This document shows positions 44,398 through 52,992 of a stretch of DNA of 64,000 nt, in pieces. Under the pieces are notes generated by a model. That model worked only from the letters and a program-made list of their open reading frames with translations. It was not told the origin of the DNA and searched no databases. The position numbers and the translations under genes are program-made. Source of the DNA: Casp-actino8 sp044355095 (lineage in GTDB: Bacteria > Actinomycetota > Acidimicrobiia > Acidimicrobiales > Ilumatobacteraceae); contig JBIKYT010000003.1 of the NCBI GenBank assembly GCA_044355095.1, positions 1 to 64,000 of the forward strand, given 5' to 3'. Numbering within the stretch: the stretch's first letter is position 1; each line of letters begins with the position of its first letter.

Positions 44398-45522
44398 GTG
44401 AAGCGAAGCATGAAAATATTGAGCAAGACATTTGCAGTGTCGTTGTGCTCGGCGATCATGCTTGGTGTTGTCGGTGTTCCTGGCGCCCTTGCAGATTCGA
44501 ACAAGAAAACTTCAAGTTCATCGTCGGCGACTGCAACATCTGGTTTGACCTACGTGGTTGCCAAGAATGATTCTCTAACGGGCATTGCGAGCAAAGCCAA
44601 AGTCAGGTTCAATGATTTGCTTGCTGTTAATGGCTTTAAAGCAACCAGCGTGATCTTGCCCGGCCAAGTCATCAAGCTCCCAGATGCTGCAGTAGTCGTG
44701 ACAGTTTCTGTCAAAAGCGCTGTAGTTGCTGCTGCTCCCGTAATTGCAAGTAGTGCGACGTACACGGTTATCAAGAATGATTCGTTGAGCGGTATCGCTT
44801 CAAAGGCCAAAGTATCGCTATCGTCTTTCTTGGCAGTCAATGGTTTCACCAAGAAGAGTGTGATTCGTCCCGGTCAAATTGTGAAGTTGCCCGAAGGTTC
44901 AAAGGTTGTAGCGACTACTGCGAATGGCGCTGTAGTTGCTGCTGCCCCCGTAATTGCTAGTAGTCCGACGTACACGGTTGTCAAGAATGATTCGTTGAGC
45001 GGTATCGCTTCAAAGGCCAAAGTATCGCTGTCGTCTTTCTTGGCAGTGAACGGCTTTAAGAAGACCAGTGTGATTGTCCCTGGACAAGTAGTGAAGTTGC
45101 CAGAGGGTGCCAAAGTGACAGCAATATCGGCACCGGCACCGGCAACACCATCAGGTCTGCAAGTAGTTCTTGATTTCGCAAAAGCGCAAGTTGGTAAGCC
45201 CTATGCCTATGGCAAGTCAGGCCCGACCTCTTACGACTGTTCGGGACTCACGATGGCCGCCTTCGCTCAAGTCAAGGTTTCGTTGCCCCACCAGAGTTTG
45301 TCCCAATCAAAAATTGGTACGGCGATTGACTGGAAGTCAACAGGAGTTCAAGCTGGCGATTTGGTGTTCACCTTCTCAAGTAAGAACAAGAGTCAGATCA
45401 GCCACGTTGGTATCGCAATTAGTGCAACGCAGTGGATCGAAGCTCCGTACACCGGTGGCTCAATTCGTGTGGCGAATCTGCCGACCGCCGACAAGATTCA
45501 GGCAGTACGTCGGGTTCTCTAA
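44398..45522 (+). CDS. LysM-repeat NlpC/P60 peptidoglycan endopeptidase
   Basis: 374 residues from GTG 44398 (ATG 44410 also possible). A signal peptide ends near LADS. Three LysM domains follow (about 50-94, 121-165, 190-235), joined by alanine/valine-rich linkers. The NlpC/P60 domain (about 255-374) has catalytic SYDCSGLTMAAF (Cys) and SHVGIAI (His). It should bind peptidoglycan and cut between gamma-D-Glu and the next residue, as in cell-separation hydrolases. LysM2 and LysM3 are almost identical in DNA, showing recent duplication. Confidence 0.92.
   Translation: MKRSMKILSKTFAVSLCSAIMLGVVGVPGALADSNKKTSSSSSATATSGLTYVVAKNDSLTGIASKAKVRFNDLLAVNGFKATSVILPGQVIKLPDAAVVVTVSVKSAVVAAAPVIASSATYTVIKNDSLSGIASKAKVSLSSFLAVNGFTKKSVIRPGQIVKLPEGSKVVATTANGAVVAAAPVIASSPTYTVVKNDSLSGIASKAKVSLSSFLAVNGFKKTSVIVPGQVVKLPEGAKVTAISAPAPATPSGLQVVLDFAKAQVGKPYAYGKSGPTSYDCSGLTMAAFAQVKVSLPHQSLSQSKIGTAIDWKSTGVQAGDLVFTFSSKNKSQISHVGIAISATQWIEAPYTGGSIRVANLPTADKIQAVRRVL
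44719..45047 (+). repeat. Near-identical intragenic LysM duplication
   Basis: Bases 44719-44837 and 44929-45047 are 119-base direct copies with only five differences by my alignment. They encode a linker plus most of LysM domains 2 and 3. LysM1 is clearly more diverged, so the last two arose by a recent or gene-converted duplication. Confidence 0.85.
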
Positions 45523-45541
45523 ACAATGTTGAGATATTCAA

Positions 45542-46531
45542 CTAAGAGTCGAAGGCCTCGTTGAATTTCTCCATTGCGCTACCTGAGCCAATGGCAAAGA
45601 GGACATCATCTGCTTGAAGTGGAGTGTCAATTTCGTGCCAGCGAGACAACTTTGAATCACGACGAATGCCCAGAACGATAACTGAAGGGTTCTCCTGCAT
45701 CAGATCGTGAATGGTTCGGCCACAAACTGGGGCATATGAACGAACCAGAAACTGTTCCGTCAGGGCGTCGCTGCCGTCATCGAGGACTCCGATGATTCCG
45801 GTATGGAATGCGGCGTTCGCAAGATGTCTTCCGGCGCTGAGATAGATGGGAATCAGCTCGTCAGCCCCGGCTCGTCGCAAACGGTCGCTCCATTGAACTT
45901 CGTTGACGCGAGAAACAATCCTGACGTTGGGATACGTCAAGCGAACGGTGGCAACGACGACCAAATTGTCCGCATCCGAAATCGACGTGACGAGGCATTG
46001 AGCCCGATCAATTGCGGCTTGACTGAGGACTTCAAGATCTCGTGCATCACCGATGATCGGTATCGCCCCTGCCGCTTCAATCTCACGACGTAAATCTTCG
46101 TTGGCTTCAATAACAACACAAGTCTTCTGGACAGAGACAGTTGATTCAACGGTTGACCGGCCCACCCGCCCATAGCCCACCACGACGAGATGGATGTTGC
46201 AGTTAGCGATCAATTTCTTCCTCCTTGAATTGTCCCGATTTTCCGCGAAAGCCCCCGACAAAAGCAGCGAGGTAAAGCGGGCTGTGATATTGACGAGAAC
46301 TCCGTATCCAAAAACGATGACCAACATTGACCAGATCTGACCCGTTTGATTGAGCGGCTGGACTTCTCCGTATCCGACCGTTCCAAGGGTAATGACGGTC
46401 ATAAAGAGGGCGTCAAACCACGAGTATTGAGCCAAAAGGACGTATCCGTTTGTTGAAACCACAAGGACGATGAAGGCGATCAGCAGTGCTCTGCCGAGAT
46501 AATCCCTGAGTAACAAAAAATACAGGCGCAC
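45542..46531 (-). CDS. Two-helix potassium channel with RCK (TrkA) domains
   Basis: 329 residues. Two N-terminal membrane helices enclose the pore loop with selectivity filter TLGTVGYGE. A cytosolic TrkA-N domain follows (VVVGYGRVGRSTVE, dinucleotide site) and a TrkA-C domain at the end (DLMQENPSVIVLGIRR). It is an MthK/Kch-like ligand-gated K+ channel. It diverges from the enoyl-CoA hydratase gene across only 20 bases. Confidence 0.92.
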   Translation of the reverse strand: MRLYFLLLRDYLGRALLIAFIVLVVSTNGYVLLAQYSWFDALFMTVITLGTVGYGEVQPLNQTGQIWSMLVIVFGYGVLVNITARFTSLLLSGAFAENRDNSRRKKLIANCNIHLVVVGYGRVGRSTVESTVSVQKTCVVIEANEDLRREIEAAGAIPIIGDARDLEVLSQAAIDRAQCLVTSISDADNLVVVATVRLTYPNVRIVSRVNEVQWSDRLRRAGADELIPIYLSAGRHLANAAFHTGIIGVLDDGSDALTEQFLVRSYAPVCGRTIHDLMQENPSVIVLGIRRDSKLSRWHEIDTPLQADDVLFAIGSGSAMEKFNEAFDS

Positions 46532-46551
46532 TAGGTGAAAGACTAGTTGTC

Positions 46552-47343
46552 ATGAACGCAATCAACCGAGAAATACCTCGTTGGAATACGCTAAAAGTTG
46601 AAGTGGACAACCGGATTGCTCGGGTCACCCTCAATCGACCGGAAAAACTCAATGCACTGTCTCGGGAGTTGATGAGTGAGATTGTTGAACTCGGTGCTTG
46701 GCTCAAACTTCGTGAGGACATTCGTGTCGTCATTCTCTCGGGCGCCGGACGATCATTCTGTGCGGGATTTGACCTCAATGATTTTTCTTCGGCAAGTGCC
46801 GGGGAGTCTCCTCGACAGGCCGCTGATCTTGGCCGACTCGCAACCAATGCATTGACTGATGTCCCACAGCTCACGATTGCTGCAGTGCAGGGTCACTGTG
46901 TCGGCGGAGGGGTGGTGTTCGTTGCAGCATGTGACTTACGAGTTGCGACAACCGAAACAACTTTCACTATTCCTGAAGTTGATTTAGGGATTCCGTTGGC
47001 ATGGGGTGGTATTCCTCGACTCGTCCGAGAAATTGGTCCGGCACTCACCAAGGAACTTGTTTTGACCTGTCGCCCATTCGGTGCCGATGAAGCAAAATCA
47101 ATCGGGTTCATCAATCAAGTTGTTGCTCCAAGTGATTTAGAGACCGCTGTGACTGAATTAGCAAAGAATCTTGCATCGAAGACTTTGTATTCACTTCATT
47201 CGACCAAACAACAGGTGAATGCCGTTATGGAAGAGATTGCGGGCACCGGCCGCAGTGCTGGTGACGCTGACATGTTGGTTTATGCCATGCGTGACCCTGA
47301 AAGCCGAGAAGTAACAGCAAGGTATTTGGGCCAACGCAAGTAG
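46552..47343 (+). CDS. Enoyl-CoA hydratase/isomerase family protein
   Basis: 263 residues of the crotonase fold. Visible are RVTLNRPEKLNALSRELM, the oxyanion segments SGAGRSFCAGFDLNDF and GHCVGGGVVFVAACDLRVAT, and FTIPEVDLGIPLAWGGIPRLV. The second catalytic Glu of hydratases is not obvious (PEVDLGIPLAWGG), so it may be an isomerase or other crotonase. It is followed after 9 bases by the Rieske-less oxygenase gene, forming an apparent operon. Confidence 0.88.
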   Translation: MNAINREIPRWNTLKVEVDNRIARVTLNRPEKLNALSRELMSEIVELGAWLKLREDIRVVILSGAGRSFCAGFDLNDFSSASAGESPRQAADLGRLATNALTDVPQLTIAAVQGHCVGGGVVFVAACDLRVATTETTFTIPEVDLGIPLAWGGIPRLVREIGPALTKELVLTCRPFGADEAKSIGFINQVVAPSDLETAVTELAKNLASKTLYSLHSTKQQVNAVMEEIAGTGRSAGDADMLVYAMRDPESREVTARYLGQRK

Positions 47344-47352
47344 TGTCAGTGT

Positions 47353-48240
47353 GTGAGTACCAATTCGACGTTGTCTGCGGATTGGTACATCAACCCAGCG
47401 GTATACGACAGAGAACGCCAATCAGTTTTTGGTGATTCATGGGTTCATGTCGGATACGACAGCGATATCCCGAATGTTGGCGATGTACTCCGAGAATCAG
47501 TCGCCGAAATTGATATTCGCGTCGTTCGCTTGACGTCAACCAACCTTGTAGCAACGGCTCGATCGGGCGAAACAAACCGTGAACCCATTCTTGTTGACTC
47601 TTTTCGAGGACTGATTTTTGTCGCTCTCGATGCCAATAACTGTTCTTTGGTGGATTGGCTTAATGAATTTCCGAGTGCGCTCATTGACTTGCCAGTTGAA
47701 GAACTTATCTTTCACTCTCGAACGATTCGTCGGGTGAAGTGCAACTGGAAGACCTACGCCGACAACTTTCTTGAGGGCTACCACGTGCCAAGCGTGCATC
47801 CCGAGATGGCTCGTGATGCTGATGCATCTAACTATTCGGTGATCTTGGGCGATGATCGTCGTTGGAATGTTCACGTCATGCCACCGCGCGGTGACAGTGT
47901 CTTTGGCATGTTCGGTTGGTTGTACCCGACATTCGCATTCAACGTGGTGCCGGGCGGTTGGGCCGTCGAAAGATGGTTGCCACGCGGTCATAATGAGATT
48001 GATTTGTATTTCGAGTACTTCTTCGAACCTGGTGCGCCCAATCTTGAACGAATTCATGCCATGAATGAAACGGTTGCGGAAGAAGATGTTCGCATCTGCG
48101 AAGCGGTGCAACGCAACCTTGAGTCAGGTGTGTACGCAGAAGGACTTCTGAGTCCCAAGTGGGAAGAGCCTTTGCTGGTTTTTCACGACATGATTCGTGA
48201 ACTTGGCGATCTCAACGGATACGCACCGACAAGCAAGTAA
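47353..48240 (+). CDS. Ring-hydroxylating oxygenase alpha-subunit homologue lacking the Rieske domain
   Basis: 295 residues from GTG 47353, about 80-90 shorter than normal. The N-terminus (WYINPAVYDRERQSVFGDSW, then VGYDSDIPNVGD) and the C-terminal catalytic domain are typical. Between about residue 58 and 82 the Rieske CxH/CxxH ligands are missing: the protein has only three cysteines (97, 130, 249), none in such a motif. The mononuclear iron site looks complete (H144, H149 in NFLEGYHVPSVHP, Asp245 in EEDVRICE). It may need an external Rieske partner, or it may act differently. It overlaps the convergent DDAH gene by 29 bases. Confidence 0.82.
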   Translation: MSTNSTLSADWYINPAVYDRERQSVFGDSWVHVGYDSDIPNVGDVLRESVAEIDIRVVRLTSTNLVATARSGETNREPILVDSFRGLIFVALDANNCSLVDWLNEFPSALIDLPVEELIFHSRTIRRVKCNWKTYADNFLEGYHVPSVHPEMARDADASNYSVILGDDRRWNVHVMPPRGDSVFGMFGWLYPTFAFNVVPGGWAVERWLPRGHNEIDLYFEYFFEPGAPNLERIHAMNETVAEEDVRICEAVQRNLESGVYAEGLLSPKWEEPLLVFHDMIRELGDLNGYAPTSK

Positions 48241-48979
48241 CGCAACCCTCAAGTTTGATGAACTCGCTGATATCGACTTCAATGACGAAGTAACCCATAT
48301 CGCGCAGAGTCTCCGCAGTTTCTGGAGCATCGGCCGCCATCAAAAGTCGTTTGTCACCGACGATGACCACATGCGAACCTGATTCTTCGGGAACCGCAAC
48401 GAAGTCAGGGAAGATGGACGGATCATCTACAAGTGGTTCAAACCCGATGATCGCGCCCGATGGCAATGCAGTCACTGCTGACTTGAGGTGTAGGACCTTC
48501 GAAATTGGAACCGTAACTACAGTTGCGCCCAACGGTTCGACAATCGCCGCGAATTGGGCAATTCCTTCAAGATTGGTGCGTCCGCCATTACCGACATAAA
48601 TGGTGTCGCCGACTTTAAGAACATCGCCTCCGTCAAGGGTTGCAGGTTCGCTAATGCGGGCGATGGGATGACCAAGTTCGGTGACAACCTTTTCGACTTC
48701 AATGATCTCAGGTTTGCGCGAGTCGCTACCGGGTCGGGTGATGATGGCTGTGCCTTTGTACATCACGACGGCATCTTCGATGAATACGCTGTCGGGGCAA
48801 TCGTCGGCGGCTGGAACTTCGACGATGTTCCATTTGCAAAGTCGCAATGCCTCCACGTAATTGGCCCATTGCTTTAGCGCTAGTTCATAGTCAACGGGTG
48901 TTCGTTCAATATGGGTGACAAGGCCCTCGTCAAGTCGCGGGCTGGGACGACGAATGAGAGCGGTGGGTTGATTGACCAT
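48212..48979 (-). CDS. Dimethylarginine dimethylaminohydrolase-like amidinotransferase-fold protein
   Basis: 255 residues. The pentein fold is shown by SVFIEDAVVMYKG (substrate carboxylate site), TLDGGDVLKVGDTIYVGNGGRTN, HLKSAVTALPSG with the catalytic His, and a C-terminal KLEGCVTCLSVR with the nucleophile Cys. DDAH hydrolyses methylated arginine to citrulline and methylamines. Bacterial homologues may also be citrullinases or ornithine-forming enzymes. It overlaps the oxygenase gene end. Confidence 0.88.
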   Translation of the reverse strand: MVNQPTALIRRPSPRLDEGLVTHIERTPVDYELALKQWANYVEALRLCKWNIVEVPAADDCPDSVFIEDAVVMYKGTAIITRPGSDSRKPEIIEVEKVVTELGHPIARISEPATLDGGDVLKVGDTIYVGNGGRTNLEGIAQFAAIVEPLGATVVTVPISKVLHLKSAVTALPSGAIIGFEPLVDDPSIFPDFVAVPEESGSHVVIVGDKRLLMAADAPETAETLRDMGYFVIEVDISEFIKLEGCVTCLSVRIR

Positions 48980-49057
48980 CGTTCTTACGGTAATCGTTCG
49001 CGATGGTCGAAAGACAGTTCTTGAATTTTGATAAGCGAGTGACGCCTGTTAGGAATA

Positions 49058-50554
49058 ATGGCAGTGTTTATTGATCTTGCCAAGTCAAATCGTCGTCAGT
49101 TGCCGCGCTGTGATGTTGCTGTGGTTGGCGCTGGTGCTGCTGGTATCACTTTGGCTCTCGAATTAGAAAAGTCGGGACTATCGGTTGTCATTCTTGAAGG
49201 CGGATATCGCGACTTCACCGAGTTGTCACAAGACCGTTACAAGGGTGAAGTTTCAGCAGGTCCTGGTTTTAAGTACCCCGATCTTGATGTCTGGCGGCTG
49301 CGATATTTCGGAGGTACAACGAATCACTGGATTGGTTGGTGCCGCCGTATTGAAGAGAATGTCTTTGGACCACGTACGAATGATCTTGGTGATGGTTGGC
49401 CGTTTGCTCGCGCTGACCTTGAAGATGACTATAAAGATGCTTTAGAAATCTGCACACTTGGCCGAGATGTGTTCGATGCGAATGAATTGCTTGACGGACT
49501 CGGTGTGAGGAATCTGATCCCGAGTAACGATATTTTGGCGACTCCGGCGTGGCGATTCCCAAAAGAACTTCGGTTCGGTGGGCATTACCGCTATCGACTG
49601 CAGGAATCTGAGATTCCCATTTACTTCGGAGCCAACTGTCAAGGTTTTTCGTTTGAAGAAGTAGACGGAACTGTGGCTGCTCGCAAACTTCATATCAAGA
49701 ATGATCTTGGAGTTGATTTTGAACTAACGGCCGATTGTTTTGTGTTGGCTGGTGGAGGAATTGAAAATGTCCGTCAATTGCTGGTTGCCGCTGACGACGT
49801 CAAGGGTCTTCGTCAAAGTGACACTTTGGGTCGGGGTTTTCTCGAACATCCCCACGGTGCGGTTGGCACAGTGTTGTGTGGAGATCATGCCCCAGAAGAC
49901 TTGATGGGCTTTACTGATTACCCGCTCGATATTGATCAGACCCAATTCAAGATTGGCTTGGGTCTCAACGAAGAATTCGCCGCCGAACGAGGGATGATCA
50001 ATACGTCGTTCACAATGGAACCTCTTGAATCAATTCCTGAAGAGTCGCTTCATGGACAAGCACTGCGAAAGTTGTGGCAATCATCGCGACCGTCGGCCTT
50101 CACGAGCAAGTCCTCTCATGTCGTTGGCTTGTACGCGCGGACCGAGCAACGCTGGAATACCGAGAGTCGCATCTCGCTGATTTCGGCTAAGGATGATTTA
50201 GGTTCAAAAAGAGCTCGACTTGATTGGCGAGTCAGCGATCAAGATGTTGCAGATATCAAAACCTCATTTGAACTAGTGGCCAAAGAATTGATGAAGGCTG
50301 GTTTTGGTCCGGTGACATTTGGTGATCCTGCCGAGTTTGTAACGATGGAGGGCGGCGGGCACCATCTGGGTGGCGCTCGGATGCACGAAAGCCCCGATCT
50401 TGGGGTCGTGGATGCCAATCTCAAGTGTCACGCCGTCGACAACTTGTATGCAGTTGGCGGTTCGGCTTTTCCAGCAGCGGGCTTCTCGAATCCGACGTTG
50501 ACAGTTGTGGCTTTGGCAGTTCGTTTGGCGCGTACCTTGAAGGAACGCTTGTAA
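49058..50554 (+). CDS. GMC-family oxidoreductase
   Basis: 498 residues. The ADP-binding motif is VVGAGAAGITLALELEKSG near the N-terminus, and GGTTNHWIGWCRR is the flavin site. The C-terminal block has GGGHHLGGARMHESPDLGVVD (catalytic His region), then NLYAVGGSAFPAAGFSNPTLTVVALAVRLA. Such enzymes oxidise alcohols or sugars with FAD. The next gene's ATG overlaps this stop by one base, so the small lipoprotein is its likely partner. Confidence 0.9.
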   Translation: MAVFIDLAKSNRRQLPRCDVAVVGAGAAGITLALELEKSGLSVVILEGGYRDFTELSQDRYKGEVSAGPGFKYPDLDVWRLRYFGGTTNHWIGWCRRIEENVFGPRTNDLGDGWPFARADLEDDYKDALEICTLGRDVFDANELLDGLGVRNLIPSNDILATPAWRFPKELRFGGHYRYRLQESEIPIYFGANCQGFSFEEVDGTVAARKLHIKNDLGVDFELTADCFVLAGGGIENVRQLLVAADDVKGLRQSDTLGRGFLEHPHGAVGTVLCGDHAPEDLMGFTDYPLDIDQTQFKIGLGLNEEFAAERGMINTSFTMEPLESIPEESLHGQALRKLWQSSRPSAFTSKSSHVVGLYARTEQRWNTESRISLISAKDDLGSKRARLDWRVSDQDVADIKTSFELVAKELMKAGFGPVTFGDPAEFVTMEGGGHHLGGARMHESPDLGVVDANLKCHAVDNLYAVGGSAFPAAGFSNPTLTVVALAVRLARTLKERL

Positions 50555-50985
50555 TGCGTCGGCGCGAGTTATTCGAACGCACTGTTGGCGTTACTGGCCT
50601 TGCTGCACTGTTGGCGGCATGCGGTGCGGATCCTCCAGATGCGGTGGGGTCAATGCCAACTGAAACCTCAACAACTGTGCGCCTGCCAGTGCCAGAACTA
50701 GAAGTTGATGAATGGGCGTTCGCGCGACCATGGAAATCAGTGATTGATGCTGATTTGATCGTTTTCGGTAGTTCGGTATTGAGTGTTGCTCCCGAGACAG
50801 TTGTGATAGCGCGTGGGGTGCTCGGTGTATTGCCCGAAGGATCAACGTTGATCGCTCGAGACAAGTTGTTCGCCGAGTGCTGTCGCAAAGATTCACGTGC
50901 TGGTGATGTTGTCGTCGTTGACGGTTGGATGGTGCCGGTAACGCTGGCTGGTCTTGCAGGAGCGTTGTCGCAGTTCAAGTCGTGA
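50554..50985 (+). CDS. Small lipoprotein partner of the GMC oxidoreductase
   Basis: 143 residues from ATG 50554, sharing one base with the previous stop (TAATG). RRRELFERTVG resembles a Tat signal, and the lipobox LLAACGA follows. The mature part has no recognisable domain (WSVIDADLIVFGSS-like; Cys pair ECC). The open frame upstream belongs to the GMC gene. Some dehydrogenases of this family pair with a gluconate-2-dehydrogenase-like Tat subunit, and this may be an analogue, but the similarity is not visible. The stop codon lies in the first 43-bp repeat. Confidence 0.75.
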   Translation: MRRRELFERTVGVTGLAALLAACGADPPDAVGSMPTETSTTVRLPVPELEVDEWAFARPWKSVIDADLIVFGSSVLSVAPETVVIARGVLGVLPEGSTLIARDKLFAECCRKDSRAGDVVVVDGWMVPVTLAGLAGALSQFKS

Positions 50986-51153
50986 CGGGAGCCGTCGCTG
51001 CGCTTCACGATTGGGTAGACCCGGGTGACGGGATCCGTCGCTGCGCTCCACGATTGGGTGGACCGGGGTGACGGGAGCCGTCGCTGCGCTTCACGATTGG
51101 GAAGACCTGGGTGACGGGATCCGTCGCTGCGCTCCTCCCGATTCGAGCGACCC
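50982..51153. repeat. Four 43-bp tandem repeats
   Basis: Four adjacent copies of a 43-base unit start at 50982, 51025, 51068 and 51111. The core is GTGACGGGAGCCGTCGCTGC or GTGACGGGATCCGTCGCTGC, alternating between copies. A CACGATTGGG tail follows; the fourth copy is diverged at its end. No spacers separate them, and the first copy includes the stop codon of the preceding lipoprotein gene. Confidence 0.88.
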
Positions 51154-51157
51154 AGAT

Positions 51158-51209
51158 CAGAAATGAATGAAGGACCCCTCGCAAGCTCGGGGTCCTTCAT
51201 TCATTTCTG
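51158..51209. terminator. 21-bp perfect hairpin beside tRNA-Gly
   Basis: Bases 51158-51178 are the exact reverse complement of 51189-51209, with a 10-base loop TCGCAAGCTC. The right arm runs into the encoded CCA end of the tRNA-Gly gene. No T-run follows on either strand. It probably terminates or processes the tRNA transcript and insulates the lipoprotein gene. Confidence 0.75.
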
Positions 51210-51210
51210 G

Positions 51211-51282
<72 letters not shown>

Positions 51283-51296
51283 ATATTTCGTTCGTC

Positions 51297-51325
51297 AGTC
51301 TAGTGGGCGAGGTCAGAATCACGAA
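51297..51325 (-). promoter_or_regulatory. Possible tRNA-Gly promoter
   Basis: On the minus strand TAGACT (51297-51302) is a fair -10 element 15 bases upstream of the tRNA 5' end. A weak -35-like TTCGTG lies 17 bases farther up. The rest of the 51283-51512 gap shows nothing else I can support. Confidence 0.35.
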
Positions 51326-51512
51326 CCTAGGTCGCCATTTTCGTAGGTAATGGCAAAAACTTAGGGCCATCTGGTCAAATTTTGGCGCTTCGTTTGATGA
51401 TCATTGGTCTGTCTCTGGCCTGACGAGATGCCGAGAAAGCAGTTTCGGGTCGTCGCATCGTGAGCCGAAAGTCGCATCGTCAATTCGGGTCACGCAGATA
51501 CCGTTTTCGTTT

Positions 51513-52547
51513 ATGCGTAAAGCGATCGGCAGCCTGTTCATCCTGGCAATAGTTGTTTCGCTTGCAGTGATGCAGCGTTCTGTTTTGCTAGATATCTGGC
51601 AGCGGCTGATTGATCTCCCTCTTGTCTCGATTTTCCCCCTCGCTCTCGCGGCAACGACGATGATTGTGGCTCGAGGTGCATTTCTTGCCGCGTGTTCACC
51701 GGGCATCAAACTGCGCCAGGCGATCACGGCAGATCAGACGGCTCTCGCCGCCGGATACGGAATAGCGCTCGGCGGAGGATTAGTCGGCACTGGAACGCGC
51801 ATTCATATGTTCACGAGGTGGGGAATACCTCATTCGACCATTGCGACCTCAATCGTTGCCACTGGGGTAGTCCCTGCGTTTTCGACGTGGAGTCTTCCAG
51901 TGTTGGTTCTTGTTGTTCCGGTGGTGCTTGGTACCGCGACATCGACAGAAGTTTTGGTTGTGGTCGCCGGTGCGCTGATCGTTTCCTGTTCAGGCGTTTT
52001 CTGGTGGTTGGCCTTACGGTCGCCGTCGTTCTTTTCTTTGTTGGGACGATTCGCTTCGTGGTCGCGGCTCGTGTTGGCACGCAAAGTTTCGTCACGTTTC
52101 ACCCGAACTCAGGGAATCATTGAACGGTTCCAGCCGACTGCCTTTTTTCAAGAAATGCGCACGGACCTTATTGAATTGTTACGTCGTCGCTGGGCCCCGA
52201 TATTTGCGGCATCTCTCGGAACCTTGGTCGCGGGATTTTGTTGTATGTGGACGGCATCGGTCGTCTTTGATGTATCTGGACTTACCTTTTCGGAAGCTGT
52301 TGTTGCGTTCTCCTTAGTGCGTGTTGTCATTGCTCTGTCGCCGATACCAGGCGGAGCCGGAATCGCCGAATTAGGTCTGATTGCTTTGCTTGAACAAGCA
52401 GGAGTCAGCGTGATTGATGCGACTGGAACCACGCTCTTGTATCGTTTCCTCACTTGGTTCTTGCCGATGGTTGTCGGCTCATTGTTGTGGTGGCAGTACA
52501 GCCGCACTGATGTGCCGGCCGATTCACGAGAGCATCTCCATGTTTGA
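51513..52547 (+). CDS. UPF0104/YbhN-type integral membrane protein (LPG synthase TM family)
   Basis: 344 residues with about eight hydrophobic helices. The family signature ALSPIPGGAGIAELGLIALL is near the C-terminus. Relatives include the flippase part of lysyl-phosphatidylglycerol synthase and proteins of glycolipid export; the catalytic synthase domain is absent. It stands alone after the tRNA, transcribed away from it. It starts with ATG 51513 with no good Shine-Dalgarno visible. Confidence 0.82.
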   Translation: MRKAIGSLFILAIVVSLAVMQRSVLLDIWQRLIDLPLVSIFPLALAATTMIVARGAFLAACSPGIKLRQAITADQTALAAGYGIALGGGLVGTGTRIHMFTRWGIPHSTIATSIVATGVVPAFSTWSLPVLVLVVPVVLGTATSTEVLVVVAGALIVSCSGVFWWLALRSPSFFSLLGRFASWSRLVLARKVSSRFTRTQGIIERFQPTAFFQEMRTDLIELLRRRWAPIFAASLGTLVAGFCCMWTASVVFDVSGLTFSEAVVAFSLVRVVIALSPIPGGAGIAELGLIALLEQAGVSVIDATGTTLLYRFLTWFLPMVVGSLLWWQYSRTDVPADSREHLHV

Positions 52548-52581
52548 ATCTTTGGGCTACTAAGAGTTTTATGGAAGCTTT

Positions 52582-52992
52582 ATGAGCGTGCCTGTTTTTG
52601 CCGCAGAAGAAACTGGACACACCCTTGTAGGTGATGCTCAATGGATGCCCACAGTCACGATTGACGTATCGGGTTCGCCTTTAATCGCTGATCTTGCTCG
52701 AGTGCATGCTGTTGAAGGAATCGGCGATGTCAGATCGCACGCACTTCGTGAGGAAGACTCAGTATTGCTCGGAGTAAGTCTGACCGTCCCGGTGCAAGCA
52801 ATGTTTGTCGTTGTTTTTAGTTATGCCGCCCACGGCCAGTTTCTTGAAGAGGTTGCAGCCGCTGGAGTGCTGTTGTTTGCAACCACCGACACTCGGCGGG
52901 CTCATGAAGAAAAGCCACTGTGGTTGTCGGTTGATATTGACGGTGATGCTCTCAGGCAGGCTGTTTTGTCAGTTGGCGATGAGCCCATCTGA
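52582..52992 (+). CDS. Hypothetical protein
   Basis: 136 residues. The composition is ordinary for the region and the start ATG 52582 follows TATGGAAGC. No cysteine clusters, membrane helices or signal peptide are visible; a mixed alpha/beta pattern with DVSGSPLIADLARVHAVEGIGD is all that can be said. I do not recognise the family. Its 3' end overlaps the convergent SDR gene by 24 bases. Confidence 0.55.
   Translation: MSVPVFAAEETGHTLVGDAQWMPTVTIDVSGSPLIADLARVHAVEGIGDVRSHALREEDSVLLGVSLTVPVQAMFVVVFSYAAHGQFLEEVAAAGVLLFATTDTRRAHEEKPLWLSVDIDGDALRQAVLSVGDEPI

Noticed and set aside
50982..51153. CRISPR-like array
   Set aside because: The 43-bp units are directly adjacent with no spacers and no cas genes nearby.
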